A stretch of DNA of 64,000 nucleotides from Porphyromonadaceae bacterium W3.11. Lineage in GTDB: Bacteria; Bacteroidota; Bacteroidia; Bacteroidales; Porphyromonadaceae. Below, piece after piece: positions 28,032 through 36,478 of the stretch. The notes below the pieces were generated by a model. That model ran no database searches. It worked only from the letters and a program-made list of their open reading frames with translations, and was not told where the DNA came from. A program made the translations under genes and the position numbers. Numbering within the stretch: the first letter of the stretch is position 1; every line of letters starts with the position of its first letter. The stretch lies in assembly GCA_030434245.1 (NCBI GenBank), contig JAUISX010000004.1, forward strand, positions 186,001-250,000. The letters are read 5' to 3'.

Positions 28032-29144
28032 TTAGTAATAGCTCCCCACCTTATCCCCTGCAGAATTAAAGCCGACAATGAAACAATCTTTAAAGTGTTT
28101 TCTAAGCTCTTTCTGATATCGTCTTGCTTCGTTCAGATCGGTTGTGTTATAAATAGTGTACTTATAATAGCCATTCTCCATATAGTACGTAATGTGTTCT
28201 TTGTATCGACGAAATTTTCGACTATTAAGGGACACTTCACTCTTATCTGCCATGACTTGTATCCTATAATAAGTCCCGTCAGCGTTGCTATAATCATTAT
28301 TAACCTTAGCGACCTTCTTCTCCTCTTTCACGCTTGAGGTGCTTCCCTTTCCACTCTTCAGAGTCAAGGCTCTCTCATACCTAATCACGGAATTAGCTAT
28401 CTGGCTGGATAAAAGGTTTTGGCCATTTGATGATAGCATAAAGCTCTCGTCGTCATAATTTGAGATAAATCCTAGCTCTACTAAGATGCTAGGCATAGCA
28501 ACTTCACGAAGCACAAGGAAGCCAGCTTGCTTCACACCTCTATTCTGTAATCCGCAATTAACTAAGCCTTTCTGAACCAAGTCTGCTAGCTCTATACTAG
28601 CATCCAAGTGTTTATTCTGTATAAACTGGAACATGATATAAGACTCATCAGACTGAGGATCAAAGTCAGCATACTTAACGGAATAGTCATCCTCATATAA
28701 GATCGCCGAGTTTTCTTTCATCGCCACCTCTAGGTTATCTTTAGTCCTATGAAGTCCGAGAACGTACGTTTCTGATCCTCTAGGAGAGCGACTTCTATTG
28801 GCATTAGCATGTATCGATACGAATAAATCCGCCTTCTTCCTATTAGCAAAACTAGCTCTCTCTCTTAAGCCGATAAATTCATCCCTATCTCTAGTGTAGT
28901 AAATAGTGATATTGGGGTTTTGAGATTTGATCTTTTCACCCACCTTCAAGGCTACCGATAGGACTATATCTTTTTCCTTAGACCTCTTACCAATAGCTCC
29001 TGTGTCTTTACCTCCGTGTCCAGCATCAATTATCACTACAAATCGACCTTTAGTATCTCTAGCATCCGTCGTGTTGGTAAATGTCATAAAGACCATTAAA
29101 GCAAGGAATAAAAATATTTGTCTTGTACTTATATGAAAATTCAT
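28032..29144 (-). CDS. N-acetylmuramoyl-L-alanine amidase with C-terminal SPOR-like region
   Basis: A 370-residue exported peptidoglycan amidase. A signal peptide (about 1-28) is followed by an Amidase_3 domain: VVIIDAGHGGKDTGAIG with zinc-ligand His43, a glutamate in SKEKDIVLSVALKV, FVSIHANANRS and the catalytic VELGFISN. After a basic linker, the last 80 residues (YYRIQVMADKSEV, YTIYNTTDLNEARRYQKEL) resemble a SPOR domain for binding denuded septal glycan. It should cut the amide between muramic acid and L-alanine during division. The frame extends to 29216, but the ATG at 29144 directly precedes the signal peptide. Confidence 0.92.
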   Translation of the reverse strand: MNFHISTRQIFLFLALMVFMTFTNTTDARDTKGRFVVIIDAGHGGKDTGAIGKRSKEKDIVLSVALKVGEKIKSQNPNITIYYTRDRDEFIGLRERASFANRKKADLFVSIHANANRSRSPRGSETYVLGLHRTKDNLEVAMKENSAILYEDDYSVKYADFDPQSDESYIMFQFIQNKHLDASIELADLVQKGLVNCGLQNRGVKQAGFLVLREVAMPSILVELGFISNYDDESFMLSSNGQNLLSSQIANSVIRYERALTLKSGKGSTSSVKEEKKVAKVNNDYSNADGTYYRIQVMADKSEVSLNSRKFRRYKEHITYYMENGYYKYTIYNTTDLNEARRYQKELRKHFKDCFIVGFNSAGDKVGSYY

Positions 29145-29225
29145 AAGGTTATCGCTATTAAAGTGTATACTACGTGCGAAAATAACTATTTTTGAGTAAA
29201 GTAAAAAGAATCCCAACCATTATTC

Positions 29226-30482
29226 TCAACATTTTATCAACGAAGTGTCATAAAGATGGAGCAACCTATGAATAACCTTAGGAGCCGTAAAGTGCTCTAT
29301 TGAAGTCGTAATACGGGTGCAATCCATTCGACCAGCGTCTTGGCATAGCTTGAGCAATTGCTCAGCATAAGAATCTGTATCATAGGGGTTGATTAGTAAT
29401 CCATTCTTTTGATGCTGAATGATATCGCTTGTACCACCTACATCAAATGCCATTGCGGGCGTTCCACAGGCGATGGATTCTAAGAGTGTTTGACCAAATG
29501 TTTCGTACCTAGACGTAGATAGTGTGACATCAGCTGAGTTATACTCTGCTCGTAGCTCATCCTCCCCTACTTCTTCTTGACAAACCACCGTAATTGGTAT
29601 CTCATCTACACTTTTTTTCAAGGAACCAATGATATACAATTCGGCTCTGTTTCTAAAGTCGCTAGAGATAGCAGTAGCCTTCTGAAGCACCTCTATCAAG
29701 AGATCTAAGCCCTTAACACTCTCATCTGCCCTCGCAGCCACAAAGAGCAACTTCAACTTACCCGTACCATGATGCCTAGGCTCCACATAAAAGCGATTAG
29801 AGTCGATTATATTGCTAATGGTGTGAGGTGGCAAAGCCCTAGGGAATCTCTCTAGATAGGTTTTCAGCTCCCTAGTTACAGCTCTACTAACGCCCAGAAA
29901 TTGTATCTTTTCGTACGGCCAAGACTGCTTAGCCGCATACACATGACTTGCTAAATCATTATCACGATTAGAGTTAAGAATGGGACAACGCTTGCACCCA
30001 TTACGAAATCGGTAGCAAAACTGTGTCTGACCATCCTTAAGTACAAAAGGGATATGGCATCCACCCGTAATTGGCCATAGATCATGAAGAGACCAAAAGA
30101 TACGTTTGCTTGGCAGTGCAAATACCCTCTCCAGACCTTTAAGTGAGAGAAATCCTTGCTGGACCCAGTGTATATGAATAATATCTGCCCACTCCACCCA
30201 TGGGTGATGCGAGATATCAACGCCATAATTGGCAGAACTGAATTTGAATAAATGATCTCTATCAAACCCATTAGCAAAGAACACCTGAATACGCTCCCCT
30301 AGAAAAGCCATACTCTGATGAACTCCATGTACACTCATTAGCTCGGGACGAGCATCGGTGATCGTAGCCGCAACTAACATACGAGCATCAACACCCGCAT
30401 CTATTAGCCCCTGCAACATTCTACCTGCGGCAATGGCTGCTCCACCTCCTTGAGGATACGTATTCAGCAGCAGGACCTTCAT
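29226..30482 (-). CDS. GT4-family glycosyltransferase
   Basis: A 418-residue GT-B glycosyltransferase. An N-terminal glycine loop (YPQGGGAAIAAGRML) and the middle block HDLWPITGGCH followed by CYRFRNGCKRCP form the Cys-rich signature seen in WcaC-like capsule or exopolysaccharide transferases. The C-terminal nucleotide-sugar domain has LLFVAARADESVKGLDLL and ESIACGTPAMAFDVGG. Donor and acceptor cannot be told. It overlaps pdxB by ATGA. No other polysaccharide genes are nearby, so the product is open: O-antigen, glycoprotein glycan or capsule. Confidence 0.88.
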   Translation of the reverse strand: MKVLLLNTYPQGGGAAIAAGRMLQGLIDAGVDARMLVAATITDARPELMSVHGVHQSMAFLGERIQVFFANGFDRDHLFKFSSANYGVDISHHPWVEWADIIHIHWVQQGFLSLKGLERVFALPSKRIFWSLHDLWPITGGCHIPFVLKDGQTQFCYRFRNGCKRCPILNSNRDNDLASHVYAAKQSWPYEKIQFLGVSRAVTRELKTYLERFPRALPPHTISNIIDSNRFYVEPRHHGTGKLKLLFVAARADESVKGLDLLIEVLQKATAISSDFRNRAELYIIGSLKKSVDEIPITVVCQEEVGEDELRAEYNSADVTLSTSRYETFGQTLLESIACGTPAMAFDVGGTSDIIQHQKNGLLINPYDTDSYAEQLLKLCQDAGRMDCTRITTSIEHFTAPKVIHRLLHLYDTSLIKC

Positions 30483-31597
30483 CTCAACTTAAAACCGATC
30501 AAAGCAGCACTATTAGAATAGAGCCCCATCTCTTCACGGCTTACCTCGTAAGCATTTGGCTCGTATGGGTAATGATATGAACGCCTCTGAGCCTCAAAGT
30601 TTTGTTTATTTGCCCTCAATAGATTATCCACCGCTCTTAGGTCTAGCGTCTGACCTATAGCATCAAAAAGTGGATGTTCACTATGACTTAAGGACAATAA
30701 AGGATCTGCTAACTTAGGCGGATACATCGCCTCATAAGCCTTACTTCTAAGTCCGAAAAATTTAATTCCATTCTCCACACAGACCCGAGCTCCATTCGCC
30801 TTACCCTGTGCTGAGAAACCCGCAATATGAGGTGTTCCCAGCCATGCTTTCGCCAAAAAATCGGAAGAAATATTGGGCTCATGCTCCCAACAATCAATAA
30901 TTATCTTATCGACTTTTCCCTCTTCAAGCCCCCACAATAGAGCCTCGGTATCAGTGACACCACCCCGGCAAGCGTTGATAAGAATGGGTCGCTTTTTTAG
31001 ACCTGAGATGAAGGCCTTGTCGCAAAGATGATAAGTTGAGTCCACTCCTTCGTGGGTCAATGGGACATGCAGCGTAATGATATCCGCCTCATCTGCAATC
31101 TTCTGCAGAGAGACAAAGCCGTCTTCTCCCTCTTTCCTAGCACGGGGAGGGTCATTTCGTAGGACATTCATACCTAAGGCCTTGGCATAACGCTCAACCA
31201 CTGATCCTACATGCCCTACACCAATAATCCCAAGGGTTTTTCCTTTCGGTTCAAACCCCGTTTCCTTATACAACAAAGCCATTGACGCACCGAAGTATTG
31301 CCCCACAGCCTCTGCGTTGCATCCAGGAGCATTTCGCCACTCGATCCCCTCCTCTTCACAATATTCGGCATCAATGTGATCAAAGCCTATTGTGGCCGTA
31401 GTAATTAATTGGACCTGCGAGCCCCTCAGGAGTGCTCGATCACACTTTGTAATACTTCGTACAATGAGCCAATCGGCACTCTCAACACGTTCAGACGTAA
31501 TGTCTTCTGAGGGGAGATATACGACCTCACCAAGTCCCTCAATAACACCCTTAAGATAAGGGATTGACGCTTCTGCTATAATTTTTATATTTCTCAT
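30479..31597 (-). CDS. pdxB: 4-phosphoerythronate dehydrogenase PdxB
   Basis: A 372-residue D-2-hydroxyacid dehydrogenase. Its C-terminal dimerisation region (about 290-372) is diagnostic of PdxB, which oxidises 4-phosphoerythronate in the DXP-dependent route to pyridoxal phosphate. The NAD-binding Rossmann block is GKTLGIIGVGHVGSVVERYAKAL, with RSITKC near the N-terminus and NACRGGVTDTEALL and DCWEHEPN in the catalytic part. The 3' end overlaps the glycosyltransferase start. A possible TACTTTTG box lies about 35 bases upstream of the start, without a good -33 element. Confidence 0.95.
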   Translation of the reverse strand: MRNIKIIAEASIPYLKGVIEGLGEVVYLPSEDITSERVESADWLIVRSITKCDRALLRGSQVQLITTATIGFDHIDAEYCEEEGIEWRNAPGCNAEAVGQYFGASMALLYKETGFEPKGKTLGIIGVGHVGSVVERYAKALGMNVLRNDPPRARKEGEDGFVSLQKIADEADIITLHVPLTHEGVDSTYHLCDKAFISGLKKRPILINACRGGVTDTEALLWGLEEGKVDKIIIDCWEHEPNISSDFLAKAWLGTPHIAGFSAQGKANGARVCVENGIKFFGLRSKAYEAMYPPKLADPLLSLSHSEHPLFDAIGQTLDLRAVDNLLRANKQNFEAQRRSYHYPYEPNAYEVSREEMGLYSNSAALIGFKLR

Positions 31598-31652
31598 TTG
31601 TAACCAATTAAGTCCTTGTATGATCCCTTACCTCAAAAGTAATGAAAAAAAA

Positions 31653-32201
31653 TCATAGCTTAATATCGTAAACATATCGTCTTAGGTCATCTAGCTCCCC
31701 CTCGTCGATAGGTTGACTAAATCTCAAGGTCATTATTCTTAAGGGAATAGATTCGCCATCTGCCCTATAAGAGGGCTGAATGTATGGAATGTCACTTAGT
31801 GTAAAGCCGAGTCTTTCGTAAAACTTTATTCGTCTAGTCGTAATGTGATCCGTAGGTGGCTCTGCCTCAAGTACAAAACGAGCATCTGAGAATCTCTTTT
31901 GGATCTGACCTATTACCTGTCGGCCAATACCATTCGAACGTTTATTAGGATCTATCGCAAAGTGTTCTAGATAAATAAACTGTGGCAAATGCCAGTAACT
32001 AATAAAGCCCACGAAGTCGTCTTTACAGAGAATAGCCTCGAGTGTGATCGGGCTCTCCTCAGCATTTAGCAGCCTGATAAGGTCTTCGACCTCTCTCCGC
32101 TCCACTTCGGGAAAGTCATTGAGGTATCTGCTTTCGAAATCTCTAAAATATGGAGATAATTCATTGACTATTCTTTCAAAACTAATATCCATTGTCATCA
32201 A
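31653..32201 (-). CDS. GNAT family acetyltransferase
   Basis: A 182-residue N-acetyltransferase of unknown substrate. Motif A (acetyl-CoA pyrophosphate loop) is FAIDPNKRSNGIGRQVIGQI, and motif B is FYERLGFTLSD. The start could be either of two ATGs (MMT or MDI four codons in). It follows the radical SAM gene by only 6 bases and is probably co-transcribed with it. No neighbouring gene suggests a substrate. Confidence 0.88.
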   Translation of the reverse strand: MMTMDISFERIVNELSPYFRDFESRYLNDFPEVERREVEDLIRLLNAEESPITLEAILCKDDFVGFISYWHLPQFIYLEHFAIDPNKRSNGIGRQVIGQIQKRFSDARFVLEAEPPTDHITTRRIKFYERLGFTLSDIPYIQPSYRADGESIPLRIMTLRFSQPIDEGELDDLRRYVYDIKL

Positions 32202-32207
32202 AATATT

Positions 32208-33140
32208 TCAACCCTCCACTTTATACTTGCATCCTTGGATAAGGTTCAACTCTCTCATTCGTTTTTCTACCCTGTGTGTGAAGATGTAGTTTTTGATATC
32301 CCATCTAGGAGCGATTAGGAGCTCACTAGGTGCCTGCGAAACAAATCTATCTATATATAGAGTGGGCCGACAAATAGCCAATAAATCGCATAGGATATCG
32401 ATATATTCATCCGCGGTAAGCAGGTTAAACTGCGTAGGATCCTTGAGATAATCCCTACCCATCACTGTCCCCTTAAGGATCTGTAGCTGATGAAGTTTGA
32501 GCGATGTTAGAGGCAACTCAGAGAGTCGCTGTATATGAGCCCTATAATCCTCTCGATCTTCATTCGGCAATCCTATAATTAGATGTGCTCCCACAGGCAA
32601 CCCAGCAGCTGCAGTCTGGCATATCATAGCGGCACTCTCCTCAAAGGTATGACCTCGATTTATAGCTTTGAGCGTCTCCTCACTAGTACTTTCAACACCG
32701 TATTCAAGATATACAAATGTCTTTCGACTTAACTCCTTAAAGTACTCCAACAGTTCGGGCGTAACGCAGTCTGGCCTTGTCCCCACAATTAACCCAACGA
32801 CACCTGGCACGGATAAAGCCTCTTCGTACAATGCTTTTAACCGCTCTATATCATCATACGTATTCGTGTAAGACTGAAAATAAGCCAGATATTTCATCTC
32901 TGGATATTTGTAGGAAAAGAACTTAATCCCCTCATTCAGCTGCACGGTTACACTCTTGATTGTCTGTGTGTACTCGGGGCTAAAAGAGCTATTATTACAG
33001 TAAGTGCAACCACCCCGTCCTTTGCTTCCATCACGATTAGGACAAGTGAAGCCGGCATTAACAGAAATCTTCTGAACCTTCATGCTCGGAAATCGCAACT
33101 GAAGATATTTGGTAAAGTCTAGATATGGTTTCTCGCTCAT
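32208..33140 (-). CDS. TIGR01212-family radical SAM protein (YhcC-like)
   Basis: A 310-residue radical SAM enzyme. The cluster cysteines are C33, C45 and C48 in GFTCPNRDGSKGRGGCTYC (C-x11-C-x2-C, not the common C-x3-C-x2-C), which is typical of TIGR01212/YhcC. SAM-binding and barrel segments follow: YFQSYTNTYDDIERLKALYE, VVGLIVGTRPDCV, YLEYGVES and GAHLIIGLPNEDREDY. The substrate is not established in this family as far as I know. A promoter, leader and terminator cassette lies 40-140 bases upstream. Confidence 0.93.
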   Translation of the reverse strand: MSEKPYLDFTKYLQLRFPSMKVQKISVNAGFTCPNRDGSKGRGGCTYCNNSSFSPEYTQTIKSVTVQLNEGIKFFSYKYPEMKYLAYFQSYTNTYDDIERLKALYEEALSVPGVVGLIVGTRPDCVTPELLEYFKELSRKTFVYLEYGVESTSEETLKAINRGHTFEESAAMICQTAAAGLPVGAHLIIGLPNEDREDYRAHIQRLSELPLTSLKLHQLQILKGTVMGRDYLKDPTQFNLLTADEYIDILCDLLAICRPTLYIDRFVSQAPSELLIAPRWDIKNYIFTHRVEKRMRELNLIQGCKYKVEG

Positions 33141-33170
33141 ATTAATTTCACGGTATAATTTGTTACCTAC

Positions 33171-33204
33171 AACAAAAAGAAAAAGGTTGTCTCACGACAA
33201 CCTT
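33171..33204 (-). terminator. GNRA-loop hairpin with T-tract in the radical SAM leader
   Basis: Minus strand: AAGGTTGTC, GTGA, GACAACCTT, then TTTCTTTTTG. The nine-pair stem with a GTGA (GNRA) tetraloop and T-tract is a textbook intrinsic terminator, but it lies downstream of a promoter and 43 bases before a start codon, so it may attenuate the gene. Confidence 0.8.
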
Positions 33205-33250
33205 CAATCTTAATATTAACCTAAAATCTAATACTATGAAAAACACAGTG

Positions 33251-33282
33251 CAAATATAAGACGTTTTTGGTATTAAACCAAA
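33251..33282 (-). promoter_or_regulatory. Promoter of the radical SAM leader
   Basis: Minus strand TTTG (33282-33279), 20 bases, TATATTTG (33258-33251). This is a full-consensus Bacteroidetes promoter. Predicted start near 33245. Confidence 0.82.
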
Positions 33283-33465
33283 TGAATTACTCAATAATTT
33301 TATTAAGTCTTCACAGAGAAACATCTATATTGCTGAATTTCAAAGATTTAGCTATAATGTTAAGTATATTTAAAGTTGTCTAATCTCCAACTAGAGATAG
33401 CATTTAGCCATTTTTTTGCTCTCCATCACGCATTTTAGGAGAGCCATATAATGTCCATAGAATAA

Positions 33466-34080
33466 TCACCACTGGATAGCCTCTGGCCCCTCTCTGAGTA
33501 CTTCGAAGGATGCTTTAGTACAATCTATGATAGCACTACCACCTAATTCCCCCAGACCACCATCCACTATATAATTGACATGATGGTGCCACGCCTCCTG
33601 GATCAGTTCGGGATGATACAGATAAGCCTCATCTTTGCCAGGCATAAGTGGAAGAGAAAAGCCAGTCAAGGGCCGTCCATAGTAATTAACTAGCTCCTCT
33701 ACCAGTCTATGATCTGGGATACGGACACCGACCTCCTTACGACCTTTATATATACTAGGCAACGTACTGCTCGTCGGTAAGACAAAAGTAAAGGGGCCTG
33801 GCGTATTATCCTTTATCAGCTTGAAGGCTTCATCTGACAACTTAGCATACTTGCTGACTTGAGAGATTGTAGCACAGAGGATTGAAAATCGACTCTTCTT
33901 TGCATCCACACCTTTCAGTTCCGCCAATCGCTCCACACTATTTCCATTCATGGCATCACAGCAGATACTGTACCTAGTATCTGTAGGTATAATGATTACC
34001 TCTCCAGAATCCAGAGCATGAGCCAAAGGCTTCAGTACTGTCTCTGGGATCCGACTATCAGGATATATTTTTAGCATCAT
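33466..34080 (-). CDS. YrdC/Sua5-domain protein (YciO/TsaC-like)
   Basis: A 204-residue single YrdC-domain protein. Typical blocks are GEVIIIPTDTRYSICCDA (28-45, shown in part), KKSRFSILC, TPGPFTFVLPTSS and KEVGVRIPDHRL. True TsaC makes threonylcarbamoyl-AMP for the t6A tRNA modification; YciO proteins look alike but lack a proven role. The usual K-R-x-x-x-K-P nucleotide loop is partly altered (DAKKSRFSILC), which leans towards YciO. It follows the RsmI-like gene by 28 bases. Whether this is the cell's essential TsaC cannot be judged without the rest of the genome. Confidence 0.82.
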   Translation of the reverse strand: MMLKIYPDSRIPETVLKPLAHALDSGEVIIIPTDTRYSICCDAMNGNSVERLAELKGVDAKKSRFSILCATISQVSKYAKLSDEAFKLIKDNTPGPFTFVLPTSSTLPSIYKGRKEVGVRIPDHRLVEELVNYYGRPLTGFSLPLMPGKDEAYLYHPELIQEAWHHHVNYIVDGGLGELGGSAIIDCTKASFEVLREGPEAIQW

Positions 34081-34108
34081 AATTGTATTCTCCTATCACC
34101 TTGATTTA

Positions 34109-34837
34109 TTAAATACCAATAAGGAAAATAGCAGGCCTCTTATGCCAGCTCTTCCCCTTATCCAAGATAGCTACCCATTCCGAAAGTGGGTGCCGATGAA
34201 TCTCCTCACTGGGAGTCGTGAGGTCAATAGCCACACACAGCTCAATCGATTTTGGCAAAGAATTCGCCAGTTCACGAATTAACTTATCGTTGCGGTATGG
34301 AGCCTCAATGAAGATTTGGGTCTCACCCTGCTCTGCTCTTCGCTGTAGCTCCTGAAGTTTTTTGCGTCGTTCCTGTTTGTCAAAAGGCAAATAGCCATGG
34401 AACGCAAAGCTCTGTCCATTGAAGCCAGAAGCCATCAAGGACAGTAGTATAGATGATGGACCCACTAGAGGTACCACTTGAATACCAGCTCTATGACAAT
34501 CCCTCACCACCAAGTGACCTGGATCAGCGACAGCAGGACAGCCAGCCTCACTCATCAGTCCGACATCCTCACCTCTTTCTAAGATTGCCATCACCTCCTC
34601 CCGAGGGTACCGATAGCCGTCATGCTTATCAATCTCAATAATCTCCAACTGTGAAATATCAGCCTTGGGGAGCACACTCTTGATATACTGCCGCGCCGTC
34701 CTCGCATTCTCCACGACAAAATGCTTTATCACCTCCAGCTGCTTAAGATTGTTACTTGGCTGATAGGCCCCTGGATCGGTACTCCCGATAGTGATCGGAA
34801 TGAGCCACAGCCTACCACTTTTCTTCTTAGAGGTCAT
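34109..34837 (-). CDS. RsmI-like tetrapyrrole-methylase-fold SAM methyltransferase
   Basis: A 242-residue protein of the tetrapyrrole methylase fold, related to RsmI, which 2'-O-methylates C1402 of 16S rRNA. Visible blocks are GLMSEAGCPAVADPGHLVVR (shown whole), VVPLVGPSSILLSLMASGFNGQ, FHGYLPF and IFIEAPYRND, matching RsmI's EAGTPGISDPG, GPSA and ETPHR positions. The first RsmI block (LYVVATPIGN) is replaced by LWLIPITIGST, as in the divergent RsmI-like paralogue of Bacteroidetes. The target could therefore differ. It overlaps the upstream SDR gene by 11 bases. Confidence 0.82.
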   Translation of the reverse strand: MTSKKKSGRLWLIPITIGSTDPGAYQPSNNLKQLEVIKHFVVENARTARQYIKSVLPKADISQLEIIEIDKHDGYRYPREEVMAILERGEDVGLMSEAGCPAVADPGHLVVRDCHRAGIQVVPLVGPSSILLSLMASGFNGQSFAFHGYLPFDKQERRKKLQELQRRAEQGETQIFIEAPYRNDKLIRELANSLPKSIELCVAIDLTTPSEEIHRHPLSEWVAILDKGKSWHKRPAIFLIGI

Positions 34838-35729
34838 AGATATTCAATGCTGCTGAAATAAAATCAGGGTACTCGAAGTCAAAGCCACTATTCAAAAGCC
34901 TATTCATAGACATTCGCCTACTCCTTAAGAATAGATCTGCATACTGACCGTACTTAAAACGTAAGATTCTGGTCGGCAAATGAATAGGGAATATCCTATT
35001 ACTCCTGAGCTTAGCACAGTTTTCTGAGATTTCCCTATAGGTTATCCACTCTGGAGCTACACAGTTATACGGTCCAGTCATTTCTGGATGCTCAATAATG
35101 TAAGCCAAAGTATGACAGGCATCATTAATATGAACCCATGGGATGATCTGTCTGCCCAAACCATGAGAAATAGCTAAGCCATACTGACTACCCATCGCTA
35201 TATGAGGAAGGATACCACCATAATGGCAGAAAATATTACCAAAGCGTGGATAAGCTGAACGCTCAGCCAATTGCTCGACCTCTAGGATATAAGATTCCTC
35301 CTCAGCTGCCTGATCCATACGAGCATAGAAGTCACGACCAGCCTTACTGTGTTCCGTAAAGATATATGGAGAATATTCGGACCCATAGTAAAGGTACGAA
35401 GAGGCCGTAATGATACTCTTGACCTTCTGTCTCCGAGCCATCAGCATACGTCCTATCAATGCCACAGAGCTCACCCTATAAGTCTGCAACACGTCTCGCT
35501 CTCTTACGTCCCGACTAATTGGCATTAGTGATGATCCTGCAAGGTGTAAAATATGATCCACTCCATCCAGGGCCTCTGGGTCCAGTTCATCAGCCATCGG
35601 ATCCCAATAATATTCATTCCCAGCAACGGGATTATTTGTTAGGAGTCTAATATCATATCGCTCCGAGTACAGCGCTATAAAATGCTCAGCGAGTAATTCG
35701 CCAGCTCCAGTCATTAATATTCTTTCCAT
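34827..35729 (-). CDS. YfcH-like SDR/NAD-dependent epimerase family protein
   Basis: A 300-residue extended SDR of the TIGR01777/SDR39U1 group. It has the group's WDP motif (YYWDPMADELD), HILHLAGSSL, a Tyr in SSYLYYGSE at the position of the usual SxxGYYG, PRFGNIF and WVHINDAC. The nucleotide loop is degenerate: MTGAGELLA replaces TGGTGFIG, losing the last glycine. I took the ATG at 35729 because the Rossmann strand MERILMTGAG starts there; the frame runs open to 35873 with unconvincing residues. Substrate unknown. Confidence 0.82.
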   Translation of the reverse strand: MERILMTGAGELLAEHFIALYSERYDIRLLTNNPVAGNEYYWDPMADELDPEALDGVDHILHLAGSSLMPISRDVRERDVLQTYRVSSVALIGRMLMARRQKVKSIITASSYLYYGSEYSPYIFTEHSKAGRDFYARMDQAAEEESYILEVEQLAERSAYPRFGNIFCHYGGILPHIAMGSQYGLAISHGLGRQIIPWVHINDACHTLAYIIEHPEMTGPYNCVAPEWITYREISENCAKLRSNRIFPIHLPTRILRFKYGQYADLFLRSRRMSMNRLLNSGFDFEYPDFISAALNIYDL

Positions 35730-35945
35730 GATCTTCTTTTCTCCGCTCTTTGTTTCGTTTTGATAAAGATAACAATTTTCCTCTTGGCGATAAAACGTTT
35801 TAGTATATTTCCACAAAATAATCTTTGTGTTCATTTTCGTGTGACCACCTCTCTCATATCGGACCACCATCAAAGAAATTGGCTGTCATTGTAGGATATA
35901 CTATTCAGAAACGAAATAAAACTGCATCCTCTGAAAGTTGGCTCA

Positions 35946-36069
35946 GAAGGAGGCTGAAAATTATCCTATAGGAACGAGATTGCCTTCTCATATAAAAAAG
36001 ATATTTTTCCTATAGGAAACATTCCTCCTTCATATAACTAGATTTTCATCGACTTCTACCGAGTAAAAC
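35946..36069. repeat. Two-unit 44-bp tandem repeat, copy B
   Basis: Partner of 8706-8834. CCTATAGG boxes begin at 35965 and 36009 (44 bases apart) and CATATAA boxes at 35989 and 36031. These are the same 24, 20 and 22-base steps as in copy A, although the bases between boxes have diverged and one small indel is compensated. Similarity runs from GAAGGAGGC to GAGTAAAAC at the right end. Confidence 0.8.
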
Positions 36070-36386
36070 TGGCTCTTTTGATTACATTTTGACATATTCC
36101 ATATGCTTCTATCCATCAGTTTATTATGGCACTCGACACCTTATCTAAAGAATTGTTTAAACAAAGCTGGTATCAAATTGACAGATGTTTTTCATGGCCA
36201 TATAAATCAAATTTACTACTAGACGTGAAACATCCAAAAAATGTGCAAATTTACCAAGTGATTGTATTTTCAGCTCATTAGAAGCAAAATACAATTAATA
36301 AACATAAGCAGTGACGAAAAATAAAATAACAGGTCTAATATCCTGACAATGACTTATGAGCAAAGGGAAAAGAATATCTGAAAGTA

Positions 36387-36417
36387 TTGAATGTATGAAA
36401 GTGTTTCGCTATCTTTG
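36387..36417 (+). promoter_or_regulatory. Promoter of the asparaginase gene
   Basis: TTG at 36387-36389, 20 bases, TATCTTTG at 36410-36417. The predicted start near 36423 leaves a leader of about 55 bases to the ATG at 36479 and only about 8 to the upstream ATG at 36431, which supports the downstream start. Confidence 0.8.
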
Positions 36418-36478
36418 TCGTAAGTAAAAAATGCTTAACCAGCATAATATGACCACACACCTAGGCGGCAAAACTATT

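Larger units (their letters stand above)
33141..33465. other. 325-base leader region upstream of the radical SAM gene
   Basis: Reading the minus strand: a full promoter (33282 to 33251), an AT-rich leader of about 45 bases, a nine-base-pair hairpin with a T-rich tail (33204 to 33171), then about 30 bases to the radical SAM ATG. The part from 33290 to 33465, after the YrdC gene, shows nothing I recognise. Confidence 0.7.
35730..36478. other. 749-base divergent intergenic region
   Basis: Lies between the minus-strand SDR and the plus-strand asparaginase. It contains copy B of the 44-bp-unit repeat (35946-36069) and the asparaginase promoter (36387-36417). The stretch 36070-36380 is AT-rich with no frame or hairpin I can support. 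Confidence 0.7.

Noticed and set aside
27969-28337. 122-residue plus-strand frame overlapping the amidase 3' end
   Set aside because: Antisense to the SPOR-like region; hydrophobic composition arises from the opposite strand's codon use.
33236-33259. Plus-strand seven-codon frame MKNTVQI that could be a leader peptide
   Set aside because: It is the complement of the minus-strand promoter and leader; no plus-strand gene follows.
36431-36478. Upstream ATG for the asparaginase
   Set aside because: Too close to the predicted transcription start, and the added residues are not asparaginase-like.
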